NCBI GenBank assembly: GCA_000402295.1
Contig: AQRW01000101.1
Coordinates: 1-10,471, forward strand
Length of the DNA: 10,471 nt
From: Candidatus Aerophobus profundus SCGC AAA252-L23
Lineage (GTDB): Bacteria > Aerophobota > Aerophobia > Aerophobales > Aerophobaceae
Reading direction: 5' to 3'
Shown: piece by piece, positions 1 through 4,923 of the stretch
How the letters are laid out: each line of letters starts with the position of its first letter
Position numbering within the stretch: the first letter of the stretch is position 1
The notes under the pieces: generated by a model
The model's input: the letters and a program-made list of their open reading frames with translations, nothing else
Database searches by the model: none
What the model was told of the DNA's origin: nothing
Program-made: the position numbers and the translations under genes

Positions 1-125
1 TAGAAAATGGATTATTAATTGACCTTGATGAAGCAAATAAACTTATAGGGTTGGAAATACTTGATGTGACGAAGCGCTTTACTCTCTCGGATATTGTAAA
101 CCTTCATGTGGAGAATTTACCTGTT
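1..125 (+). repeat. Direct repeat, copy 1 (pairs with 2955-3079)
   Basis: Bases 1-125 match 2955-3079 with only two visible differences (gatattGtaaac vs gatattAtaaac; aatttAcctg vs aatttGcctg). The match resumes after a 40-bp indel at 166-185 = 3080-3099 (aaggaattctaatagtacta) and then fades. The copy probably extends left of the window. The offset is 2954 bp. Confidence 0.95.
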
Positions 126-140
126 GAAATAACCGATTAA
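1..140 (+). CDS. DUF2283 family protein, 3' end only (cut by window edge)
   Basis: The last 45 codons of a DUF2283 protein, reading ENGLLIDLDEANKLIGLEIL at the start of the visible part and ending NLPVEITD. DUF2283 proteins are small (about 70 aa) and usually sit beside DUF4258 or similar toxins, so an antitoxin role is generally assumed rather than proven. The visible part is almost identical, in DNA and protein, to the end of the intact DUF2283 gene at 2876-3091; the only amino-acid differences are one Val/Ile change and the last residues (EITD here, KEF there). The different tail comes from 40 extra bases in this copy. The start and any partner toxin lie outside the window. Confidence 0.85.
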   Translation, partial: ENGLLIDLDEANKLIGLEILDVTKRFTLSDIVNLHVENLPVEITD

Positions 141-165
141 CAAAAAAATACGTTATTTTTTTGTT
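139..165. other. Perfect AT-rich hairpin inside a 40-bp indel, just after a stop codon
   Basis: aacaaaaaaata (139-150), loop cgt, tatttttttgtt (154-165): a perfect 12-bp stem that begins inside the DUF2283 stop codon. It forms the right end of the 40 bases (126-165) that are absent from the second repeat copy, and the indel is flanked by TGTT on both sides. It could act as a weak bidirectional terminator, but the stem is nearly all A/T, so this is uncertain. Confidence 0.5.
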
Positions 166-207
166 AAGGAATTCTAATAGTACTAAATCCTATAGGGAGG
201 TATAAAA

Positions 208-571
208 GTGATGCCCCACGGTGGGAAACTAATAGATAGGACTCTGTCTTCACCGGAAAGAGAGGAGATTCTGAGGAACAGAGGTGAGTTTAAAGCCTTA
301 ACTTTAGATGAAGAGCAAGTTAAAGATGTGAAGAATATAGCCCGGGGAGTTTATTCTCCTCTAACAGGTTTCTTGAAGAAAGACAATTTTCAAAGAGTGG
401 TATCTCTAAGATGAGACTGACCGAGGGAACAATTTGGCCTATTCCTATTGTCCTGGATATTTCCCAGAAAGACTGTCAGGAAATAAGAAAAGAAAAGACA
501 GTTCTCCTGGTTAATCATCAGCAAAGACCAGTAGCTTTATTAGAGAATATAGAAATTTATCCTTATGACAA
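208..571 (+). pseudogene. sat: ATP sulfurylase N-terminal fragment, frameshifted
   Basis: ATP sulfurylase makes adenosine 5'-phosphosulfate (APS) from ATP and sulfate. The first frame begins at GTG 208 or ATG 211 behind the SD agggagg (194-200) and shows the family hallmarks PHGGKLIDR and YSPLTGF. It stops at 412-414. Homology continues in another frame from 408 as KMRLTEGTIWPIPIVLDIS, then TVLLVNHQQRPVALLENIEI and YPYDK. Dropping one CT from tctct (403-407) restores VSKMRLTEG, so the lesion looks like a dinucleotide slippage. Only the N-terminal PUA-like part (about 120 of a usual 380 or more residues) remains; the catalytic core is missing here, and a core piece appears at 3181. After YPYDK the sequence runs into HicB-like coding in a third frame. 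Confidence 0.9.
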
Positions 572-646
572 ACATGGGAAGAGTTAAAGAAAAATATTCT
601 CGAAGCTTACAACTTAATGATGGAAGAGGAAGAAGAGTGTGCGTGA
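569..646 (+). pseudogene. HicB-family antitoxin C-terminal scrap
   Basis: In a frame different from the sat remnant, the DNA encodes QTWEELKKNILEAYNLMM followed by five Glu and ECA, with a stop at 644-646. The pattern GKTWEEL..NI.EA..L is typical of the end of the HicB/UPF0150 domain. Nothing of the N-terminal part is present: the frame is closed by TGA at 566 and upstream DNA is sat. This is therefore a recombination scrap, and no HicA follows. The identification rests on about 20 residues. Confidence 0.55.
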
Positions 647-663
647 TAAAGTAGAAGGGGGCT

Positions 664-688
664 ACTCAATCAATTGAACAGATTGAGT
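664..688. other. 8-bp inverted repeat upstream of the TA pair
   Basis: actcaatc (664-671) and gattgagt (681-688) with a 9-base spacer, lying 26 bp before the start of the 714-992 gene. TA operons are usually autoregulated through palindromes in this position, so it may be an operator. No T-run follows, which argues against a terminator. It could also be chance. Confidence 0.35.
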
Positions 689-713
689 GTAAATTAAGAA
701 AGGAGGCCTGGGA

Positions 714-992
714 ATGCAGATAATTGAGGAGATTGCTAAGACTCTTGATCTTGACCCTGTTGAACTGGAAAGGGAGAGTTTGAAGTCTTTTCTGGGGAAA
801 GAACTAAGAAACACTGAAGTTGAAATTTACAAAATAGGTAATAAGCATGGAGTTAAATCTGTGTTAGAGTTAGATGAACGACTGAAAAGAGGAGAGATTA
901 AAGAAGAAGATATACTTGAAGATTTTATGGAACTTGAGTTTTTGGAGACAAGGAGAGAGAAGATATTGAAAGTCCTGGAAAAAGTTAAGTGA
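714..992 (+). CDS. Putative antitoxin paired with TumE-type toxin
   Basis: A 92-residue, charged, helical soluble protein with ATG 714 behind a strong SD (aaaggagg, 699-706, 7-nt spacing). The N-terminal half (EEIAKTLDLDPVELERESLK) looks like a short helical DNA-binding or dimerisation region. The middle has GVKSVLELDERLKRGEI and the C-terminal part is a Glu/Lys helix. Proteins of this form commonly precede DUF6516/TumE-type toxins. The stop TGA (990-992) overlaps the GTG start (989-991) of the next gene, which implies translational coupling as in many TA operons. I recognise the arrangement more firmly than the family, so the antitoxin role is inference from position and composition. It looks intact. 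Confidence 0.75.
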   Translation: MQIIEEIAKTLDLDPVELERESLKSFLGKELRNTEVEIYKIGNKHGVKSVLELDERLKRGEIKEEDILEDFMELEFLETRREKILKVLEKVK

Positions 993-1306
993 TCGGGCTA
1001 TCTAAAATTAAAAGAATTGTTGACATAGAATACGCACAAGTTGTAGTATCATCAGAAATTTTCCATGATAAACTTCGGATATGTATAATTGATGGTTCCT
1101 TCGTGGATATTTGGTTTTCAACAAAAATCCCCGGGCGCTTTTCTTATCATTGGGAGAAAAGGTACATAGATGGCAAGATATATCGACATGATAATTTCCC
1201 TGATCCACGTTGGAAGAAACTGTCTACTTTTCCGAGGCATTTTCACAATGGATTTCAGGAAAGAGTAAAAGAAAGCCAAAGCTGGATTCAGCGTTATCGG
1301 CATTGA
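989..1306 (+). CDS. TumE-family (DUF6516) putative toxin
   Basis: A 105-residue protein starting at GTG 989 and overlapping the preceding gene by 4 nt. It carries the pattern of the TumE/DUF6516 toxin family: DGSFVDIWFSTKIPGRFSYHW (residues about 35-54), then YIDGKIYRHDN, then FPRHFHNG (about residues 81-88). The conserved His, Asp and Arg in these blocks suggest a small RNase-like or related toxin, but the mechanism is not established from sequence. The C-terminal end (SQSWIQRYRH) is shorter than the helical tail I would expect, so slight 3' erosion is possible. The reading frame is otherwise clean and the module may still work. Confidence 0.8.
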   Translation: MIGLSKIKRIVDIEYAQVVVSSEIFHDKLRICIIDGSFVDIWFSTKIPGRFSYHWEKRYIDGKIYRHDNFPDPRWKKLSTFPRHFHNGFQERVKESQSWIQRYRH

Positions 1307-1325
1307 ACGCAAGAAAGAAAGAGTG

Positions 1326-1361
1326 AATATGGTGAAATGAAGGTAAAACTTACCACATATT
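1326..1361. other. Interrupted inverted repeat before the DUF433 gene
   Basis: An outer stem aatatg (1326-1331)/catatt (1356-1361) and an inner stem ggtaa (1342-1346)/ttacc (1350-1354), separated on one side by a 10-base internal loop. It lies in the 92-bp gap between the TumE-type and DUF433 genes and could be an operator for the downstream module. Evidence is structural only. Confidence 0.25.
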
Positions 1362-1398
1362 GGTGAGTTTAAAATAACACATGAGGAGGTAGTAAAAA

Positions 1399-1710
1399 AT
1401 GGGCAACATTTTAGCCAAGACAGATCATAAATATATCAAAGTAGACCCCCAGAGAGGTACCTATATTAAGGGGACAAGAATAAGGGTAAAGAATATAATT
1501 ATTCATTATAAATCAGGGATGTCTGTAGAGGAAATTCTGGAGGGATTTCCAAACATCACCCCTGCTCAATTTTACGATGCCCTAAGTTATTACTATGACT
1601 ATAAAGAACAAATAGAGAAAGAAATAGGAGCAGAAGATCTATATGAAATAGAGAAAGAATTTAGCTTGAAGCTACAGCCTAACAGGACCCTAAAAATTCA
1701 AAATGGATAA
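1399..1710 (+). CDS. DUF433 family antitoxin (VapB45-like)
   Basis: A 103-residue protein with ATG 1399 behind gaggaggt (1383-1390, 8-nt spacing). The DUF433 core is clear: YIKVDPQRGTYIKGTRIRVK, IIIHYKSGMSVEEILEGFP, then ITPAQFYDALSYYYDY. This is a winged-helix DNA-binding fold usually found as the antitoxin of PIN-like DUF5615 toxins. The expected toxin gene does start, overlapping this one by 8 nt (ATG 1703), but it ends after 24 codons. The antitoxin thus survives without a functional partner here. The C-terminal tail (EFSLKLQPNRTLKIQNG) extends past the usual domain. It may still bind DNA or neutralise related toxins elsewhere; that is inference. Confidence 0.85.
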   Translation: MGNILAKTDHKYIKVDPQRGTYIKGTRIRVKNIIIHYKSGMSVEEILEGFPNITPAQFYDALSYYYDYKEQIEKEIGAEDLYEIEKEFSLKLQPNRTLKIQNG

Positions 1711-1777
1711 GATACGGCTTTACCTCGATGAGGATGTTCATAAAAAAGTAGCCACTGCATTGAGATTACGGGGATAG
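1703..1777 (+). pseudogene. DUF5615 PIN-like toxin, truncated N-terminus
   Basis: MDKIRLYLDEDVHKK followed by VATALRLRG and a TAG at 1775-1777: 24 codons of a family normally about 110-120 residues long. The Asp/Glu pair in LDEDV is the first acidic motif of the PIN-like DUF5615 nuclease fold. The other acidic residues are gone because homology ends abruptly at RLRG. The next module (HicB) begins 54 bp later, with no rest of the gene in between. It is translationally overlapped with the DUF433 antitoxin, the normal arrangement for this pair. Confidence 0.8.
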
Positions 1778-1831
1778 AAGGTATAAGAGTGAGTATTTTG
1801 GCACTACTCAATAAATTTTGAGGAGAAAATT

Positions 1832-2086
1832 ATGATCACAGAATACATTGAGGCCGCTTTATCCATAGCTAAATATGAAATTATTAAAGATGAGACTCCA
1901 TATTATGGTGAAGTCTCTGGATTAGACGGGGTTTGGGCAACAGGTAAAACTCTGGAAGAATGTCGTAAGAATCTTAAAGAAGTCATCGAGGGTTGGATCT
2001 TGGTTAGACTAAGAAGAGGTTTGCCCATACCACCTATAGGGGAGCATCAAATAGAAGAGCCTACGGAGCTTAAAGTTGGCGGATAG
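1832..2086 (+). CDS. hicB: HicB family antitoxin
   Basis: An 84-residue protein, ATG 1832 with SD aggag (1821-1825). It has the partial RNase-H-like fold of HicB/UPF0150: YYGEVSGLDGVWATGKTLEE, then CRKNLKEVIEGWILVRLRRG and LPIPPIG. HicB binds and blocks the small RNase HicA. This is the short form without an obvious added DNA-binding domain, and its length is normal for that form. The HicA gene overlaps the last 11 nt, so the two are co-translated; the order antitoxin then toxin is common for this subgroup. It appears intact. Confidence 0.92.
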   Translation: MITEYIEAALSIAKYEIIKDETPYYGEVSGLDGVWATGKTLEECRKNLKEVIEGWILVRLRRGLPIPPIGEHQIEEPTELKVGG

Positions 2087-2297
2087 GTTATCTCCAGTTT
2101 ATTGGAAAGAATTGGTTAGAAGACTCCGGAAGTTAGGATTTAAAGGACCATACCAAGAAGGAAAACATCCCTATATGATTAAAGAAAATTTGGTCCTAAC
2201 TATTCCTAATCTACATCGACAGGAGATTAGTATTGACCTCTTGCATCGAATTTTAAGACAGGCCAAAATTTCCAGAAAAGAATGGCTGAAGGAATGA
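2076..2297 (+). CDS. hicA: HicA family mRNA interferase toxin
   Basis: A 73-residue HicA with a dsRBD-like fold. YWKELVRRLRKLGFKG forms helix 1, EGKHPYMIKEN holds the conserved catalytic His (about residue 31), and VLTIPNLHRQEISIDLLHRI with LRQAKISRKEWL is the typical C-terminal half. The start chosen is TTG 2076, overlapping hicB by 11 nt, with an SD-like cggag at 2064-2068; no ATG or GTG in frame fits the N-terminal homology. HicA cleaves mRNA when HicB is lost. All expected motifs are present, so the toxin is probably active. Immediately after its stop the DNA becomes APS-kinase remnant. Confidence 0.92.
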   Translation: MADRLSPVYWKELVRRLRKLGFKGPYQEGKHPYMIKENLVLTIPNLHRQEISIDLLHRILRQAKISRKEWLKE

Positions 2298-2301
2298 AAT
2301 A

Positions 2302-2478
2302 AAGGAGACCTGGGATAATATTAGAGAAGAGGTTATCAACTTCATAGAGGTATTCTGCAACGCTCCTCTAAAAGTTTGCAAGCAACGAGATACCAAAGGT
2401 TTGTATGAGAAAGCTCGAAAAGGAGAAATCCAAAACTTCACCGGTATTTCTGATTCTTTTCCAGAGAGTTTAATCTGA
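2302..2478 (+). pseudogene. cysC: APS kinase C-terminal fragment
   Basis: An open frame without a start codon that encodes ETWDNIREEVINFIEVFCNA, then PLKVCKQRDTKGLYEKARKG, EIQNFTGISD and SFPESLI, with stop 2476-2478. IEV.....L.VC..RD.KGLY.KAR.GEI.NFTGI is the signature of the C-terminal third of adenylylsulfate kinase, which phosphorylates APS to PAPS. The P-loop and the first 110 or so residues are missing. The homology starts only a few bases after the hicA stop codon, which marks a sharp recombination junction. Together with the two sat pieces it shows that a sat/cysC locus (or a fused Sat-CysC gene) once stood here. Confidence 0.9.
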
Positions 2479-2540
2479 GGCTGCTAATAAATATTGCTCA
2501 AGACTCAAGAAAGAAAAGTAAGTTACGGGAAATGGCTTGA

Positions 2541-2675
2541 TCCTTGTGGATATACGGGTGGCGATACGCTATAGTAGTATTTGAAGTTGAGAGGAAAGCG
2601 GGTAGAAAAAAGTGGTACCTGAGTACAGGAGAAACTCTTGGAAAAGATACGTTTAACCAGACATGCTCAGCGTAG
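2541..2675 (+). other. Unidentified open stretch in the gap before DUF4258
   Basis: The 159 bp between the cysC remnant and the DUF4258 start holds no recognisable gene. One frame stays open for 44 codons and includes YAIVVFEVERKAGRKKWYLS, which looks protein-like, but it has no start codon, overlaps the DUF4258 start and matches no family I know. It may be another scrap or chance. Confidence 0.2.
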
Positions 2676-2862
2676 AATGAAGTGGAGGAAAATATCTTTA
2701 AAGGAAGTTAAAGAAACATTAACTTATCCTAATAGAAGAGAGAAATTACCTAATGGAAAAGTAAATGCTTTCAAATCTATAGGAGCAAAATTAATTCGGG
2801 TTACTTATTTGGAGAAGGAAAGTCGCATGATAGTAATGAGTGTAGTAGACAAAAATAGATGA
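2638..2862 (+). CDS. DUF4258 family putative toxin
   Basis: A 74-residue basic protein. The start is TTG 2638, with SD acaggag (2625-2631) at 6-nt spacing; TTG is required because the family N-terminus (KIRLTRHAQRRM) begins at once. The motif R.H...RM.wR.Is..Ev..tl..P, seen here as LTRHAQRRMKWRKISLKEV with a downstream YPNRREK, followed by the beta-rich end LIRVTYLEKESRMIVMSVV, defines DUF4258, a family related to BECR-fold mRNA interferases. It precedes a DUF2283 gene by 13 bp, the usual pairing. Toxicity is inferred from the family and context. Confidence 0.82.
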   Translation: MEKIRLTRHAQRRMKWRKISLKEVKETLTYPNRREKLPNGKVNAFKSIGAKLIRVTYLEKESRMIVMSVVDKNR

Positions 2863-2875
2863 AGGAGGAAATATA

Positions 2876-3091
2876 ATGCGAATTGAATATGACCGAGAAG
2901 CTGATGCTCTTTATATCCAAATGCAGGAAAAATATGTAACTAAAACAAAAGAAATAGAAAATGGATTATTAATTGACCTTGATGAAGCAAATAAACTTAT
3001 AGGGTTGGAAATACTTGATGTGACGAAGCGCTTTACTCTCTCGGATATTATAAACCTTCATGTGGAGAATTTGCCTGTTAAGGAATTCTAA
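2876..3091 (+). CDS. DUF2283 family putative antitoxin
   Basis: A complete 71-residue protein: MRIEYDREADALYIQMQEKY, then TKTKEIENGLLIDLDE and LIGLEILDVTKRF. This is the standard DUF2283 layout with the D.EADALYI opening. ATG 2876 follows gaaggaggaaat (SD aaggagg). It lies 13 bp behind DUF4258, so the two should be one operon. From codon 27 to the end it is nearly identical to the gene cut by the left window edge. The C-terminus (PVKEF) differs because the 40-bp hairpin segment is absent. Confidence 0.88.
   Translation: MRIEYDREADALYIQMQEKYVTKTKEIENGLLIDLDEANKLIGLEILDVTKRFTLSDIINLHVENLPVKEF
2955..3079 (+). repeat. Direct repeat, copy 2 (pairs with 1-125)
   Basis: Second copy of the 125-bp direct repeat, inside the DUF2283 gene. 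It continues at 3080-3099 as the 20 bases found at 166-185 in copy 1. Identity is about 98 percent by eye. Both copies are followed within about 100 bp by a sat fragment, although by different parts of that gene. Confidence 0.95.
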
Positions 3092-3119
3092 TAGTACTAT
3101 AAGGATATAGGCGGTTTAG

Positions 3120-3146
3120 TTATCCCTTCTTGATGAGAGGGGGTAA
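3120..3146. other. 10-bp wobble stem-loop between DUF2283 and the sat core
   Basis: ttatcccttc (3120-3129), 7-base loop, gagggggtaa (3137-3146). As RNA on the + strand it forms a 10-bp stem containing two G-U pairs. No U-run follows. It may be a 3' end structure of the DUF4258-DUF2283 transcript or chance. Confidence 0.25.
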
Positions 3147-3180
3147 AGGTTGTGCAGGTTGAGGGTAAAGATGTCTAAAG

Positions 3181-3342
3181 ATGAGGTACGCCGGTCCCCG
3201 GGAAGCCATCTTTCATGCTTTAATAAGGAAGAATTTTGGTTGTACCCACTTTATTGTAGGTAGAGACCATGCCGGAGTGGGAAACTTCTACGGTCCCTTT
3301 GAGGCCCAAAATATCTTTGATAACTTTAGAAAGGAAGAGATA
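3181..3342 (+). pseudogene. sat: ATP sulfurylase catalytic-core fragment
   Basis: The DNA encodes MRYAGPREAIFHALIRKNFG, CTHFIVGRDHAGVGNFYGPF and then EAQNIFDNFRKEEI. MRYAGPRE.....R.N.GC.HFIVGRDHAG is the most conserved block of ATP sulfurylase, including the ATP-binding GRDH motif. In a whole enzyme this block lies near residues 190-250 and is never the N-terminus, so the ATG at 3181 is an internal Met. Homology ends near 3342, after which the frame reads unrelated residues to a stop at 3390. This piece does not overlap the part of sat at 208-571, so it could come from the same gene or from a second copy. Confidence 0.9.
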
Positions 3343-3376
3343 GATGGAGTGCACCCCTCTGGTTGGACAAATTGGG

Positions 3377-3511
3377 TTAGAGTGATCTGACCTGACTGGG
3401 TACAGTTGGTTTTTGTTTATCCACGAGCAACTCCTCAAATTCATTGGGTGGGAGATAACCTAATGATGAGTGGAGTCGTTTCTCATTATAGACATCCTTG
3501 ATGAAATTGCT
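3377..3511 (-). mobile_element. IS3-family transposase C-terminal remnant
   Basis: On the - strand the DNA reads NFIKDVYNEKRLHSSLGYLP then PNEFEELL, the classic end of the IS3-family OrfB integrase domain (YN..RLHSSLGYLPP.EFE), continuing VDKQKPTVPSQVRSL to a stop at 3377-3379. Upstream of NFIKD the frame no longer looks like transposase, so the element is cut at about 3511; only the last 40 or so residues of a 280-residue protein remain. A true terminal inverted repeat may lie near 3385-3405 but cannot be fixed without the other end. The remnant sits between the sat core and the HEPN gene. Confidence 0.85.
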
Positions 3512-3539
3512 CACTGAGGAGAGGGGATAAGGTGGATAA

Positions 3540-3683
3540 GTTCGAAGCAAAGATACTTCTGAAGTAGTTGTTAGACTGTCCGATGAAGTGAGAGAATTGG
3601 CTCGGGTGAAAATAGAGGCTTTGAAATGTCGAGAAGAACAAAAGATTGGCTTAAACAAGCAGAAAGAGATCTTGAGCATTCCC
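3540..3683 (+). other. Possible small-protein remnant upstream of the HEPN gene
   Basis: An open frame with no start codon contains TSEVVVRLSDEVRELARVKI and then EALKCREEQKIG. It overlaps the HEPN start in a different frame. It looks like helical protein sequence but belongs to no family I can name. It could be the eroded end of another gene in this region. Confidence 0.2.
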
Positions 3684-4019
3684 TGATGGATTTAAGGCAA
3701 GGATATTATGAATGGGCTTGTTTTTCTGGTCAACAGTCAGCCGAAAAAGCTCTAAAAGCACTATATCAGGAATTACATAAGTTAGCCTGGGGTCATTCTG
3801 TGAGGGAGTTATTAGAGAGCCTGGGGAGTAAATTTGATATTGAAGAGTTGAGAGAAGGTGCCAAGATATTGGATAAATACTACATTCCAGCAAGATACCC
3901 AAATGGTTTTGATATTGGTGCACCAATGGATTACTTTACAGAGAAAGAGGCATAGGGAGGCGATTGAATATGCGGGTAAAATCGTCAAGTTCTGTAAGAA
4001 TAATATCACTGGATGTTGA
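3626..4019 (+). pseudogene. HEPN domain protein with C-terminal frameshift
   Basis: HEPN proteins of this type (PF05168) pair with MNT nucleotidyltransferases in a TA system. ATG 3626 gives MSRRTKDWLKQAERDLEHSL, then YEWACFSGQQSAEKALKALY (the HEPN core helix, residues about 28-47), a GHS near 56-58 and YYIPARYPNGFDIGAP (about 85-100). The frame stops at TAG 3953-3955 after TEKEA. Removing one base (the t at 3953) restores REAIEYAGKIVKFCKNN and a stop at 4017-4019, the expected C-terminal helix. A single-base insertion therefore cuts off about 20 residues. The core is intact, so partial activity cannot be excluded. Confidence 0.85.
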
Positions 4020-4287
4020 GAGCATCATAAGAAAACTCAAATTCGCCGCCAGGGAATTGAAAAAAAGTAATAGTAATGTGTTGGATGTATTTCTCTTTGG
4101 TTCCTTGGCTAAGGGAGAGGCTGTCCCAGGAAGCGATGCTGATCTTCTAATTGTTCTCAAAAGAAGTAAAAAAAGAATTATTGATAGAGTAACAGACTTT
4201 ATGGATTCTTTTAGTGGTATGGGTATGGGAATTGATATTTTTCCCTATACGGTTGAAGAAATCGTAGACGGCGTCACCTTCTCTTAA
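3970..4287 (+). pseudogene. MNT-type nucleotidyltransferase, 3' truncated
   Basis: A minimal nucleotidyltransferase of the MNT/HEPN type, which inactivates its HEPN partner by adding nucleotides in characterised systems. Visible core: LDVESIIRKLKFAAREL, then VFLFGSLAKGEAVPGSDADL with the GS motif and two Asp of the active site, and the third Asp in GIDIFPYT. The family start probably was just before SLDVESI, where ATA (4003) now stands; GTG/ATG alternatives upstream (ATG 3970) would add unrelated residues that overlap the HEPN end. Homology ends at TVEEI (about 4263); the last residues VDGVTFS are read from the opposite strand of UDP-glucose dehydrogenase. The usual 25 or so C-terminal residues are missing. 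Confidence 0.85.
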
Positions 4288-4743
4288 AAACTCCGGATTT
4301 GAGACTATGTCAAAATCTATTTCCGTTTTTCTTGATCTTTTCAGTACCTCGGTAACCAGGGGAAAAGTTCCTACTGGAACAGTGCTCTTTATTACCACCA
4401 TCTTATAATCTTCCATAGCCTTGCCTAATTCTTCAGCTACACTTATCACCTGAGTCAAGTCAGCCTCTCCCCCTTCTTTAGCCGGCGTCCCTACCGCAAT
4501 AAAAATAATCTGACTCTCTTTGATACCCTCTCTTAAGCTGGTGGTGAACTTAAGTCTTCCCAACTTAAGATTCCTTTCCACCAATTTATCCAACCCTTTC
4601 TCATAAAAAGGGATGACTGAGTTATTCAGCCTTTTTATTTTTTCATCATCAATATCCACACACCAAACTTTATTCCCTAATTCAGCTAATCCCGCTCCAG
4701 TAACCAACCCTACATACCCCGTCCCAATAATAGATACATTCAT
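4255..4743 (-). pseudogene. UDP-glucose 6-dehydrogenase, N-terminal third only
   Basis: UDP-glucose/GDP-mannose dehydrogenase oxidises a nucleotide sugar to the uronic acid with NAD. ATG 4743 begins MNVSIIGTGYVGLVTGAGLA, the Rossmann GxGxxG motif. Further hallmarks are FIAVGTPAKEGGEADL (about residues 81-96), IKSTVPVGT (118-126) and SNPEFLREGDAVYDF (148-162). After residue about 163 the family sequence stops and the frame runs 35 codons through antisense MNT DNA to a stop at 4147. The central domain with the catalytic Cys and the C-terminal substrate domain, roughly 270 residues, are absent, so the product cannot work. SD is weak (aggaag about 8 nt upstream). An intact aminotransferase lies upstream on the same strand. 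Confidence 0.92.
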
Positions 4744-4813
4744 TTCTGGCTTCCTATCCTGATTTTGGTAATATCAAAATTACTTCAGTGATTTTGACCC
4801 CCAATGATAATCT

Positions 4814-4910
4814 GGTAGCCGGCCCGCCGCCTCAGAGATTACCACGCCTGCCTTTGGCAGGCTCGTAATGACATTCCTCTTTTTTGCGCAGGCTAAAGCC
4901 TGCGGCTACC
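4814..4910. repeat. Composite palindromic intergenic repeat, copy 1
   Basis: A roughly 97-bp element with terminal inverted repeats GGTAGCC (4814-4820) and GGCTACC (4904-4910). Inside are a palindromic block gcctgcctttggcaggc (4846-4862), the stretch cgtaatgacattcctc, and a second hairpin gcaggctaaagcctgc (4888-4903). Read on the - strand it contains the pattern gtcattacgag...gtggtaatctc, resembling the dispersed GTCATTGCGAG/GCAATCTC repeats of many bacteria. It lies between the aminotransferase stop and the UDP-glucose dehydrogenase start. Confidence 0.85.
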
Positions 4911-4923
4911 TTTACTGCGATCT

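Noticed and set aside
3181..3390. A stand-alone 69-residue gene starting at ATG 3181
   Set aside because: The ATG is the internal Met of the MRYAGPRE block of ATP sulfurylase, there is no SD, and the tail after 3342 is unrelated sequence.
3377..3679. A 100-residue - strand protein gene
   Set aside because: Only the C-terminal half (from about 3511 down) is IS3 transposase; the N-terminal half is antisense noise across the HEPN upstream region.
4147..4743. A complete short 198-residue UDP-glucose dehydrogenase
   Set aside because: The last 35 or so codons are antisense of the MNT gene and the catalytic and substrate domains are absent, so it is a truncated pseudogene with a readthrough tail.
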